Positions 1 through 8,705 of a stretch of 64,000 nucleotides of DNA are shown here, piece after piece. The translations under genes and the position numbers were made by a program. Origin of the DNA: Nodosilinea sp. FACHB-131 (lineage in GTDB: Bacteria; Cyanobacteriota; Cyanobacteriia; Phormidesmidales; Phormidesmidaceae). Location: the NCBI RefSeq assembly GCF_014695395.1, contig NZ_JACJOF010000033.1, forward strand, positions 1 through 64,000, written 5' to 3'. The notes below the pieces were generated by a model. The model made no database searches, had not been told where the DNA came from, and worked only from the letters and a program-made list of their open reading frames with translations. Position 1 is the first letter of the stretch; the number at the start of each line of letters is the position of its first letter.

Positions 1-854
1 GTTGTAGGGTTTAGACCGCCCTTGAAGGTGAGGAAGTCAGAGTACACGCCCCAGTTGAGGGTGAAGAAGGGCTTGATACCCTCAGCAAAGCTGGGGTACA
101 AGTCAGCCATCAGACTCTTATTCAGGATGAACTGGTGGGGCAGGGGAATATCCTGTATGGCCACACCGGCATCCAGCATTTTGTTAATGGGCAGCGCCAC
201 GTGGATTTGGTGACCAGCCCAGCTGAGGCAGCCCAGACCGAGCAGGCCCGCCAAGTGGTGGTTCATCATCGATTCCACGTTCTGGAACCACTCGAGCTTG
301 GGAGCGCGCTTGTGGTAGTGAAACCACCCAGCAAACAGCATCAGAGCGGCCATTACCAGCGCCCCAATGGCGGTGCAGTAGAGCTGGAAGCCGTTGGTGA
401 AGCCCGCAGCACGCCAGTACTGAAATAGACCAGATGTAATTTGAATACCGTGGAAACCACCGCCCACGTCGCCATTCAGAATCTCTTGACCGAAGATCGG
501 CCAAACGACCTGGGCACTCGGCTTGATACCCGTGGGGTTGGTCATCCAGGCTTCAAAGTTTGAAAACTTAGCGCCATGGAAGTACATGCCGCTGAGCCAG
601 ATAAAGACGACGGCTAGGTGACCGAAGTGCGCACTAAAGATTTTGCGCGAAATGTCTTCTAGGTCACTGGTATGACTATCGAAATCGTGAGCGTCGGCGT
701 GAAGGTTCCAAATCCAAGTGGTGGTTTTGGGTCCCTTAGCTAAGGTCCGATCAAAGTGACCCGGCTTACCCCACTTCTCGAAGGAAGTAGGTACTGGATC
801 CTTATCTACGATGACCTTGGCTTTCGCCTCCCGCTCCCGCGGGGTAGTTGTCAT
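1..854 (-). CDS. psaA: Photosystem I P700 apoprotein A1 (PsaA), N-terminal part, cut by window edge
   Basis: Reading leftward from an ATG at 852-854 gives an open frame of about 284 codons that reaches the window edge without a stop. The start reads [18 protein letters not shown], followed by [17 protein letters not shown] and the His-rich stretch around [17 protein letters not shown], all characteristic of PsaA. Further on, [17 protein letters not shown] and [13 protein letters not shown] are membrane helices with chlorophyll-binding histidines. PsaA pairs with PsaB to hold P700 and the primary electron-transfer cofactors of photosystem I in the thylakoid membrane. Full-length PsaA is about 750 residues, so well over half lies outside the window; psaB usually follows. 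A ribosome-binding site AGGAGAG lies just before the start on the minus strand. Confidence 0.97.
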   Translation of the reverse strand, partial: MTTTPREREAKAKVIVDKDPVPTSFEKWGKPGHFDRTLAKGPKTTTWIWNLHADAHDFDSHTSDLEDISRKIFSAHFGHLAVVFIWLSGMYFHGAKFSNFEAWMTNPTGIKPSAQVVWPIFGQEILNGDVGGGFHGIQITSGLFQYWRAAGFTNGFQLYCTAIGALVMAALMLFAGWFHYHKRAPKLEWFQNVESMMNHHLAGLLGLGCLSWAGHQIHVALPINKMLDAGVAIQDIPLPHQFILNKSLMADLYPSFAEGIKPFFTLNWGVYSDFLTFKGGLNPT

Positions 855-1450
855 GGAGACTCTCCTCTCTCTAGACAAAAGCAAATGGAGAATCAATCGC
901 TTTAGGTCGAACTATACCCAAGTGAGCCATGGCCCACAGGCACAACCGATACTTAGGCGGTGATTGCTCTTGAGCATTATAGTCTCGCGATTTGACGCTT
1001 TTTGACCGAGGTTTACAATAATTCAATCTGCGGAATCCCTTGATCCATCAGGCTTCCGGAATTGCTCTGATCACAAAATTGATCTCTGGATCAGGGTTCT
1101 ATTAACAAAACTCAATAAACAGATGGGGTTGATACCTCCAAATCGGCAATCGCACCCTCTTTTTATTAACTAATGTTAATTATTGCTGCCCAATGCTTGA
1201 TCTTTAGCAAGTTATAGAGGCTTTAGAGTTTCCGAAATCCTAAGTACTGGCGATGTATCTGGTGGTGTGACCAATCAGGAGGCATCCCTATGACTAGAAA
1301 TAGTTATTTCGACATCAATAATGTTAAGCAAAGCGTTACATTTGGTGCGTCAGCTGACTACGAAGGGCGCGGATCAGGCCGGTAGAGCGTGACGACGAGG
1401 AGTGAGGGGTTTAGGCGACCTGCCTGTATAAGGAGTAATAAGTAGAGTGA
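855..1450. promoter_or_regulatory. psaA upstream region (divergent spacer, about 600 bp)
   Basis: No gene is supported here. The segment separates divergent psaA and the Nudix gene and is more AT-rich than its neighbours, as expected for the long light-regulated leader of psaA. Isolated half-sites of the RpaB-type HLR1 motif (consensus K-TTACA-WW-NN-K-TTACA-WW) occur at 1015-1022 (TTTACAAT) and 1335-1342 (GTTACATT), but neither is followed by a good second half. No promoter hexamers could be assigned with confidence. Confidence 0.4.
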
Positions 1451-1453
1451 GTG

Positions 1454-1906
1454 ATGCTCCGTATGACGGTTAAACCTGAAGTGGCGATCGCCATTCTGTA
1501 CCAAGGCGATCGCTTCCTCCTTCAGCTGCGCGATGATATTCCTACCATTGCCTGGCCCGGCCACTGGGCGTTCTTTGGTGGTCACCTCGAACCCGGCGAA
1601 GACCCCGACACGGCGGTGTACCGAGAATTAGAGGAAGAAATTGGCTACATTGCGCCTCAGCTATCGCTGTTTGAGCGCGTGGAGGATGAAACCGTGGTGC
1701 GCCATGTCTACCACGGGCCGCTGGTGGTGCCGGTGGAGCAGCTGGTGCTGACCGAAGGCCTAGACTTGGGGCTGTGGAGCGTTGGCGATATTCACCAGGG
1801 CCAGCGGTTCTCGTCTCGCGCCCGTGGGGAGCGCCCGTTGGGGCCACCGCACCGACAAATTTTGCTGTCTTTTCTAGAGCACCGTAGGATAGAACAGGCT
1901 ATTTAA
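1454..1906 (+). CDS. Nudix hydrolase
   Basis: About 150 residues with a textbook Nudix box, GX5EX7REUXEEXGU, seen as G-H-L-E-P-G-E-D-P-D-T-A-V-Y-R-E-L-E-E-E-I-G at roughly residues 44-65. Such enzymes hydrolyse nucleoside diphosphates linked to another group (dNTPs, ADP-sugars, NADH), using divalent metal held by the REXXEE glutamates; the substrate cannot be read from sequence. Two HIP1 octamers lie in the first 65 bases. A GTG at 1451 directly precedes ATG 1454, and ATG 1463 is also possible. The gene ends 21 bases before the favoured start of the metallopeptidase gene, so the two are probably cotranscribed. Confidence 0.85.
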   Translation: MLRMTVKPEVAIAILYQGDRFLLQLRDDIPTIAWPGHWAFFGGHLEPGEDPDTAVYRELEEEIGYIAPQLSLFERVEDETVVRHVYHGPLVVPVEQLVLTEGLDLGLWSVGDIHQGQRFSSRARGERPLGPPHRQILLSFLEHRRIEQAI

Positions 1907-1927
1907 CATAGTGTGTTCCTGCCGCCC

Positions 1928-2686
1928 ATGGCTGACTCGTCTGAACAGCTAGAGCTTTTCTCGCCTGAGACGGCGGCACTGCCCGACTATCGAATTCGGG
2001 AAAGCGATCGCGCCCGCCACGTTTCTATCAAAGTGCATCTCAATGGCCAGGTAGAAGTCGTGGTGCCTATGGGGTTTGACCAGCGTCAGGTGCCTGAGCT
2101 ACTGCATCGGCGGCGCGACTGGCTGTGGCGATCGCGCCAGCGCTTGGCCCACCAGACCGCTGGCCTCACCGATGACCACTTTGAGGAGAAGCCGGGGCAG
2201 ATCGAGGTGCGATCGCGCCATCAAACCTGGCAGGTTAACTATCAACCCGCCACCACCCGCACCCTAGCGATGACCCAAAGCGGCCACCAGACCCTGCTAC
2301 TGCGTGGCCCCATCCACAACAGCGCCGCCTGCAGCGACTTGCTACGTCAATGGCTGAGCCGCAAAGCCCGCGCTGAGTTTGCCCCCTGGCTGCGGGAGCT
2401 GAGTTTTGTGATCAACCTGCCCTTTAGCCGCATCTCGATACGCGGCCAAAAGACTCGCTGGGCCAGTTGCTCTAGCAACAAAAACATCAGCCTTAATTAC
2501 AAGCTGCTGTTTTTGCCCCCCGAGCTGGTGCATTACGTCTTTGTTCACGAGCTGTGCCACACCGTGCATATGAACCATTCCGCGGCCTTTTGGCAGCTGG
2601 TGGAGGAAAAGCAGCCAGGGCATCAGCGGTTTCGAGACGAGATTCGCGATGGATGGCAGTATGTTCCTCGCTGGGTTGAGGACTGA
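1928..2686 (+). CDS. YgjP-like zinc metallopeptidase (M48/DUF45 superfamily)
   Basis: About 252 residues. The zinc-binding HExxH is visible as HELCH near residue 207 (VFVHELCHTVHMNHS), with the extra NHS-AAFW histidine region following. Upstream is the family signature QKTRWASCSSNKNISLNYK, matching the QKTRWGSCS hallmark of the YgjP/DUF45 group. Cytosolic; biological substrates of this family are poorly known. A GTG at 1913 would add five residues, but ATG 1928 (MADSSEQLELF) fits better. It follows the Nudix gene closely, suggesting one transcript. The family assignment is firm; the physiological role is unknown. Confidence 0.85.
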   Translation: MADSSEQLELFSPETAALPDYRIRESDRARHVSIKVHLNGQVEVVVPMGFDQRQVPELLHRRRDWLWRSRQRLAHQTAGLTDDHFEEKPGQIEVRSRHQTWQVNYQPATTRTLAMTQSGHQTLLLRGPIHNSAACSDLLRQWLSRKARAEFAPWLRELSFVINLPFSRISIRGQKTRWASCSSNKNISLNYKLLFLPPELVHYVFVHELCHTVHMNHSAAFWQLVEEKQPGHQRFRDEIRDGWQYVPRWVED

Positions 2687-2705
2687 GAAGCTTTCAGTGA
2701 AATAA

Positions 2706-2729
2706 GCTGCTTCAAGTAGCAGGGTTTTT
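2706..2729 (+). terminator. Possible weak terminator after the metallopeptidase gene
   Basis: CTGCT at 2707-2711 can pair with AGCAG at 2718-2722 across a 6-nt loop, followed by GGTTTTT. The stem is short, so the call is tentative. Confidence 0.3.
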
Positions 2730-2765
2730 GAGCTGACGCAGGTGAATGGAAGCAAGCCAGATCTG

Positions 2766-2876
2766 CCGCTAGGGCCATTTCGCTGGCCCCAGACCCCCTT
2801 CTCGAAGGGCGTTCCGCCGCCCTTCACCCCACGGAAAGGACTGGCCGATCATCGGTTTAAACCTATGTTTTGCAAA
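2766..2876 (+). repeat. 111-bp dispersed intergenic repeat, copy 1
   Basis: This stretch aligns without gaps to 33958-34068, with about 99 of 111 positions identical by eye. Conserved elements are the hairpin GGGCCA-TTTCGC-TGGCCC (2772-2789), the pair TTCCG/CGGAA flanking a C-rich loop (2812-2838), and the palindrome GGTTTAAACC (2854-2863). It contains no open frame of note. Both copies are intergenic, point the same way relative to the downstream gene and are followed by a C-rich leader. It could be a structured RNA leader, a MITE-like element or a repetitive palindrome; the sequence does not decide. Confidence 0.75.
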
Positions 2877-2960
2877 TGGGCCTATAGGCGGCATAACCCC
2901 TGAGGATCCGGACTGCGTTCTAAGTTATGGCGTACACCAAGCAAAAGTTTGACCACTTAA

Positions 2961-4115
<1,155 letters not shown>

Positions 4116-4125
4116 GGATAGCCGC

Positions 4126-4791
4126 CTACCAGGGCAGCACGTCTCCATTGGCATGCCAGAAGGTGCCAGAGTTCTCCAGCGTCAGCTCGTCGATGCGGGC
4201 CAAGAGCCCCCTGACCGATTCTTCCGGGGTGATACCGCTATTCGTAAACCCGGTCATGCGGGTCTGTACCAGTCCGGGATGCAAAATTGCCACGGCGATG
4301 CCCTTGGGCTTGAGATCATGGGACAACGACTTGCCCGCCATCGACAGCGCTACCTTCGACATGCGATAGCCGTAGGAGCTGCCGGAGGTATTATCAGCAA
4401 TCGACCCCATGCGGCTGGTCATGATTGCCACCTTTGACCCGTCGTTTAGATAGGGCAGCAGTGCCGCCGTCAGCCGCAGCGGGGCGATCGCATTCACCTC
4501 AAACTGCCGCCGAATGCTGTCAAAATCCAGCTTATCCAGCGTGACGCGCTCTGCAATGCCAGCGTTGTTGATCAGCACGTCGATCGCAGTGCCCTTGAGC
4601 CGCTGAACCAAGTCGGCGACGGCAGCCTCGTCGGTGAGGTCAATGCCCGTTTCTAGCGGCACCCCCAAAGCTGTTAACTCATCTGAGGGCTGACGGCACA
4701 CGGCAATGACGCGATCGCCCCGCTGCTGGAGCTGACGACAGTACTCGTAGCCAATACCGCGATTTGCACCGGTGATCACATAGGTAGCCAT
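4126..4791 (-). CDS. Short-chain dehydrogenase/reductase (SDR)
   Basis: 221 residues of a classical SDR. The N-terminal TGANRGIGYEY carries the TGxxxGxG cofactor loop, NNAG sits in the middle (LINNAGIAERV), and the catalytic pair is in YGYRMSKVAL (YxxxK), with a preceding serine in the MTSRMGS region. This predicts NAD(P)-dependent oxidation or reduction of a carbonyl/alcohol in the cytosol. The sequence resembles the subgroup around the C-factor/sniffer-type proteins, but the substrate is unknown. It converges with tocopherol cyclase, 10 bases apart. Confidence 0.85.
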   Translation of the reverse strand: MATYVITGANRGIGYEYCRQLQQRGDRVIAVCRQPSDELTALGVPLETGIDLTDEAAVADLVQRLKGTAIDVLINNAGIAERVTLDKLDFDSIRRQFEVNAIAPLRLTAALLPYLNDGSKVAIMTSRMGSIADNTSGSSYGYRMSKVALSMAGKSLSHDLKPKGIAVAILHPGLVQTRMTGFTNSGITPEESVRGLLARIDELTLENSGTFWHANGDVLPW

Positions 4792-4865
4792 AGGGTAATG
4801 CTGAGGACGACTGAGCGTTGACAGGCCAAAACAGCCAAAGCGACATCAACTGGATCAAAAACGCA

Positions 4866-5555
4866 TCATAGCGCCTCGAAAATGCTGCTGCTCACCGTCG
4901 CTGAGGTTGACGGCAGGTTGGGCAACGCCGGCCGCCAACACAGATAGATCAACGGGCCAAATAGGGGAACCAAGGCGATCGCCCAAAATCTCTCGGGCCG
5001 ATAAACCCCTCGTCGCTGCATGTCATCGTCAAGCAGTGACGTCAGCGGAAAGATGAGCCCCATCAGGCAAAAGTCTAGAGAGATCAAGTGCACGAAAGCG
5101 TAGCTGTAAAACTGCGCCACATAGTCGTTCCAGTCGCCAACAATAACCGCAAAAGCAATCAGCGCCAGGGTAGTCAGTAACAGCACAACACCTGTCGAGC
5201 GCCGCTCTAAGAGGTCAAGCCAGTAGTCTTTTTTGTCGCGAAAAGCTTGGTTGCGCTGCCGCATCAGCAGGTAAGGGAGCAAACCAATCACTCCGCTCAG
5301 ATTTGAGGCAATAAAAAAGGGCCAGACTGGAAAATTCTGCATGCGACCATCGGCAAACATCAGGCAGGCATAAATCATCGGCCAGACTCCCATCATCCAA
5401 AAAATGGCCATCAGATAGGCATTGATTTCGCCCCACTGCAACGTCACTAGGTTGCGAGCAAAGAACCAGGTGAACGGTTGATCGAGCGGAGCCAGCCAGA
5501 GGGTATAACCGACAAATCCAATCCAAATTGTCGCCAGTAGCAATCGCCTTGCCAT
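4866..5555 (-). CDS. Conserved multi-spanning membrane protein of unknown function
   Basis: 229 residues with about six to seven hydrophobic helices (near RLLLATIWIGFVGYTLWLA, AYLMAIFWMMGVWPMIYA, FFIASNLSGVIGLLPYLL, VVLLLTTLALIAFAVIVG and others) and a charged RQRNQAFRDKKDYW loop. I do not recognise a functional family; proteins of this look are found in cyanobacteria and plastids. ATG 5555 is preferred because GGAGAAGG lies just upstream; a GTG at 5582 would extend it by nine residues. It lies 74 bases upstream of the SDR start on the same strand, so the two may share a transcript. Confidence 0.7.
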   Translation of the reverse strand: MARRLLLATIWIGFVGYTLWLAPLDQPFTWFFARNLVTLQWGEINAYLMAIFWMMGVWPMIYACLMFADGRMQNFPVWPFFIASNLSGVIGLLPYLLMRQRNQAFRDKKDYWLDLLERRSTGVVLLLTTLALIAFAVIVGDWNDYVAQFYSYAFVHLISLDFCLMGLIFPLTSLLDDDMQRRGVYRPERFWAIALVPLFGPLIYLCWRPALPNLPSTSATVSSSIFEAL

Positions 5556-5785
5556 ACGCCCTTCTCCCCAAACTAGAGGCACAGTTTGATCGTGAAATAG
5601 GCTAGGAAGTCCTGTGCTCTCCCAAGGTAGGGGAACTGGGGTATGGCAAAAGAACGAAAATGGAAGAGCGAAAAATGGAAAAGATGCCTAATAGCCTTAA
5701 ATCCTGGCATCTTGGGCCGTCCTAACCCAAGCTTCACCGGCTATGGGACGCGCCCTACTATTGATGGCCGGTTGGCAGAGCTGAC

Positions 5786-5814
5786 CTGTGAGCTACCCAT
5801 TCGCTAGCTCACAG
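5786..5814. promoter_or_regulatory. Inverted repeat upstream of mtnA
   Basis: CTGTGAGCTA (5786-5795) pairs perfectly with TAGCTCACAG (5805-5814) over a 9-nt loop, ending 42 bases before the mtnA start. It could be an operator or an RNA hairpin in the mtnA leader. No T-tract follows, so it is not a clear terminator. Confidence 0.4.
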
Positions 5815-5856
5815 ATGGCCACTGCATTGACAGGGGCTCAGAAACCTCCATACTGA

Positions 5857-6957
5857 ATGTCATTGGCTGAGCGGCTGCCCTTTTATTGCGTCGAAACTGT
5901 GATGATGGCTCCTAGCGATACCCACGTTTATCCGGTGGTGTGGCAAGACGATCACCTGGTGCTGATTGACCAACGGCAGCTGCCGGAGCGCTACAACATT
6001 GTGGCGATTCGCCGCTGCGACGATGTGGTGCGATCGCTCCGCTCTGGCATTGTCCAGGGTGGCTCGGCCATGGGTCTCGCAGCTGCCTACGGCCTCTACC
6101 TGGGGTCCACCGAGATTCACACAGACGACTCCATCGCCTTTTGGGAACGGCTGGAGGCGATGGGCGACCAGTTTAAGCAGACCCGGCCCGACAAGGCCCA
6201 CCTGCAGTGGGCAGTGGATAGAATGCTGGCGGTGGCCCACCACTCTAGCGATGCTATTGAAGTGGTCAGAGGTCAGCTCTTAGCCCAGGCTCAGACGATG
6301 CAGGCAGAGGATTTTAACCTGTGCCATGCCATTGGCGACCACGGCATGACGGTATTGCCCAAGAGCCCAGAGAAGCTGACCCTGCTGACCCACTGCAACC
6401 ACGGGGCGTTGGCCACCTCAGGCTATGGCACCTCGTTGGGCATTATGCGATCGCTGTGGCAAGCGGGTCGCCTAGAGCGCATCTATGCCGCCGAGACTCG
6501 CCCCACCTTCCAGGGCTCGCGCCTCACCGCCTGGGAGTGCGTGCAGGAGGGCATTCCGGTAACTGTCGTGACCGACAGCATGGCGGCCCACTGCATGCAG
6601 CGAGGACTGATTCACGGGGTGCTGGCCGGGGCCGATTGCATCGCTGCCAATGGTGATACCCTCAGCAAAATTGGCACCTATAGCCTGGCTTTGGTCGCCA
6701 AAGCCCACAACATTCCCTTTGTGGTAGCGGCCTCAGTATCGACCATTGACCCCACGATCGCCAGCGGCGAACAGATGGCGATCGCAGAACACCCCCCTGA
6801 GGAGATTTACGAACTGGGCGATCGCGTCACGTCTCCCAACGGTGCCGAGTTTTACAACCCTGCCTCAGACATTACCCCAGCTGGTTTAATTACGGCGATC
6901 GTGACCGAAAAAGGAGCTTTTGCCTCTCACCAACTAGAGAGAGTCAGCCAGCTCTAG
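5857..6957 (+). CDS. mtnA: S-methyl-5-thioribose-1-phosphate isomerase
   Basis: 366 residues of the MtnA/eIF2B-alpha-like family. The enzyme isomerises methylthioribose-1-phosphate to methylthioribulose-1-phosphate in methionine salvage. Visible landmarks are the N-terminal YPVVWQDDHLVLIDQRQLP, GGSAMGLAAAYG, the catalytic-cysteine region LTHCNHGALATSGYGTSLG, the TRPTFQGSRLTAWE loop, and the catalytic aspartate in GADCIAANGDTLSKIGTY. The residue after GAD is Cys where I expect Arg in most relatives. The start is uncertain: ATGs at 5902 and 5905 would give the more usual short N-terminus. No other methionine-salvage gene is adjacent. HIP1 sites are frequent within it. Confidence 0.93.
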   Translation: MSLAERLPFYCVETVMMAPSDTHVYPVVWQDDHLVLIDQRQLPERYNIVAIRRCDDVVRSLRSGIVQGGSAMGLAAAYGLYLGSTEIHTDDSIAFWERLEAMGDQFKQTRPDKAHLQWAVDRMLAVAHHSSDAIEVVRGQLLAQAQTMQAEDFNLCHAIGDHGMTVLPKSPEKLTLLTHCNHGALATSGYGTSLGIMRSLWQAGRLERIYAAETRPTFQGSRLTAWECVQEGIPVTVVTDSMAAHCMQRGLIHGVLAGADCIAANGDTLSKIGTYSLALVAKAHNIPFVVAASVSTIDPTIASGEQMAIAEHPPEEIYELGDRVTSPNGAEFYNPASDITPAGLITAIVTEKGAFASHQLERVSQL

Positions 6958-7064
6958 CACAGCCTAGAAAACTAACTTTTCTTCTAGATTAAAAGCCAAA
7001 GATTGAATCACCATTATGATTAAGGGCATTATTGCCCCCCGCTCTGTTTTCGTCATCCCTAACC

Positions 7065-7781
7065 ATGCCCATCCCGCGCCCCTCAGCTAATGTGTCTCGG
7101 TATTTGCTGATGGTTGTTGCCATTACTGCGGCTGTCTTGGCAGCGAGGTTTTTCATTACCTGGGCAGCGGAGGCGTTTTTGCACCCCATTCCCATTTTGG
7201 GCGGCTGGCTCAAAAGTCTTGAAATTGTCGAGCTGAGCGTCATCATATTATTTGCTTTTTTGGGCTTTGGGCTGGGTGCAGCCTCACATCACCTGGCCGC
7301 CAAAACCTCCGTGGCGATTAAGTCTATTGCCCTAGTTGTAGTGCTACCGCTGGTGTTTTTTAGCAGCTACTGGCTGCGGCACCACCTGTGGCTAAGCCAG
7401 CTTACCGCCGAGTCAGGCCTGACTCGACCAGAAGTTACGGCGCTAGCCAATCAAGCGCTCTCCAGCGAAGGCGGCAGTCAGGGTTTTTGGGGCTATTACA
7501 CGACGACGACTCGCATGCCCATTTTGCCCGCCACTGTGCCCGAGCTTAAGCGCATGGTTGAAGATCAAAAGTGGTTTCGCTCCGAGCTCACCCGCTTCAG
7601 CGGCATCGAGCCAGGTGTGTTTTCAATGATTTTTGACGGGGCCGGATGGGGTATTCGTCTGTTTTATATGGTTTTAGCCTTTCTCACGGGCGTCATCTAC
7701 TTCTTTAAGGGGCTGGTTTGGGCCGACGCTGCTCGGCTGCGCAAGGTTGCCCAGGGTGCCGTCACTCAGAGCAAGGCATGA
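7065..7781 (+). CDS. Conserved membrane protein, unknown function
   Basis: 238 residues from ATG 7065. Hydrophobic helices are seen near YLLMVVAITAAVLAARFFI, IVELSVIILFAFLGFGLG, AIKSIALVVVLPLVFFSSYW and, at the C-terminus, LFYMVLAFLTGVIYFFKGL, with a polar domain of about 90 residues between the third and fourth. I do not recognise the family. Its TGA overlaps the ATG of the next gene (ATGA at 7778-7781), a sign of translational coupling with the DUF167 protein and then mobA. Confidence 0.65.
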   Translation: MPIPRPSANVSRYLLMVVAITAAVLAARFFITWAAEAFLHPIPILGGWLKSLEIVELSVIILFAFLGFGLGAASHHLAAKTSVAIKSIALVVVLPLVFFSSYWLRHHLWLSQLTAESGLTRPEVTALANQALSSEGGSQGFWGYYTTTTRMPILPATVPELKRMVEDQKWFRSELTRFSGIEPGVFSMIFDGAGWGIRLFYMVLAFLTGVIYFFKGLVWADAARLRKVAQGAVTQSKA

Positions 7782-8002
7782 CGGTACTGACGGTGCGGGT
7801 TAAGCCCAACGCCAAACAGCAAAAAGCTATCCGTCTCGACGACGGCAGCTGGCTCCTTCACCTCAAGGCTCCGCCTCAAGATGGCAAGGCCAATCAAGAG
7901 CTGGTCGCCCTACTGGCACAGACATTAGGTATTGCTAAAACCCAGGTACACATTAAGTCGGGGCACACCGCCCGCATTAAGCGAGTCGAAGTTGATGCGT
8001 AG
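7778..8002 (+). CDS. DUF167 (YggU) family protein
   Basis: 74 residues beginning MTVLTVRVKPNAKQQK and containing the family pattern of a VRVKPNAKxxx strand, LKAPPQDGKANQELVALLA and VHIKSGHTARIKRVEV. This is a small alpha/beta fold conserved across bacteria and eukaryotes with no settled function. The start is fixed by the ATGA overlap with the preceding stop; a longer frame from 7718 would lie inside the upstream gene. mobA begins 12 bases after the stop, so the three genes probably form one operon. Confidence 0.85.
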   Translation: MTVLTVRVKPNAKQQKAIRLDDGSWLLHLKAPPQDGKANQELVALLAQTLGIAKTQVHIKSGHTARIKRVEVDA

Positions 8003-8014
8003 GGCCTGGATGAG

Positions 8015-8689
8015 ATGACTTCCCTAGTTGCCGTGATTTTGGCGGGGGGCCGCAGCTCGCGGATGGGGCGCGACAAAGCCCTGATCTCGGTGGGTGAAGA
8101 AACGCTGATTCAGCGCACCTGTCGGATTGCACTGCAATGTACCGATCGCGTGTATGTCGTTACTCCCTGGCCCGATCGCTATCGGCCTGCTGTGCCCAAT
8201 ACGGTCGATTTCATTGCAGAAGTTCCAAGTCCAGGCCAAGCCGGTACTTTTCAGGGGCCGCTGATGGCGCTCATAACGGCCCTGAGCGTTTTGCAAGCTA
8301 GACCGGAGCAGCCCCCGGCCTGGGTGCTAGCCTTGGCCTGCGACATGCCCAACCTATCGGCAGCGGTGCTGTCTAACTGGCGGAACCAATTAGACAATCT
8401 CGAACCGCAATACCTGGCTTACTTGCCCAAGTGTCAGCAGCGTTGGGAACCCCTGTGCGGGTTTTACCGAGTCGCCGCGTTAGAGTCCCTGAAGCAGTAT
8501 GCGGATACCGGCCGGCGATCGCTGCAAACTTGGCTCAATCAGCAGACAATTCCGGGACGGATACTCGTTTCGAGTCGGTTCCAAAACGCTTCGCGAATCG
8601 CCTCCATCCCCGACATTGATGAGGCCATGTTCGCCAACGTCAACACGCCCAGCGATCTAGCCAAGTGGCAAAAAACCAGGGATTCCTAG
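8015..8689 (+). CDS. mobA: Molybdenum cofactor guanylyltransferase
   Basis: 224 residues with the nucleotidyltransferase signature LAGGRSSRMGRDKALI at residues 9-24 and the metal-binding CDMPNL motif in the middle. MobA couples GTP to Mo-molybdopterin, giving the guanine dinucleotide cofactor used by enzymes such as cyanobacterial nitrate reductase. It is the last gene of a three-gene plus-strand group. Another molybdenum enzyme gene, msrP, lies at 23.7-24.7 kb, but MsrP is known to use the cofactor without the GMP addition, so the two need not be functionally linked. Confidence 0.9.
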   Translation: MTSLVAVILAGGRSSRMGRDKALISVGEETLIQRTCRIALQCTDRVYVVTPWPDRYRPAVPNTVDFIAEVPSPGQAGTFQGPLMALITALSVLQARPEQPPAWVLALACDMPNLSAAVLSNWRNQLDNLEPQYLAYLPKCQQRWEPLCGFYRVAALESLKQYADTGRRSLQTWLNQQTIPGRILVSSRFQNASRIASIPDIDEAMFANVNTPSDLAKWQKTRDS

Positions 8690-8705
8690 CGCTGTCCCCC
8701 TGTAA

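Noticed and set aside
1015..1022. HLR1 site in the psaA upstream region
   Set aside because: Only one half-site is good; the second half (TTCAAT) has too many mismatches to call.
2342..2827. 161-codon open frame on the minus strand
   Set aside because: It overlaps the well-supported YgjP-like metallopeptidase gene on the other strand and shows no protein-family features.
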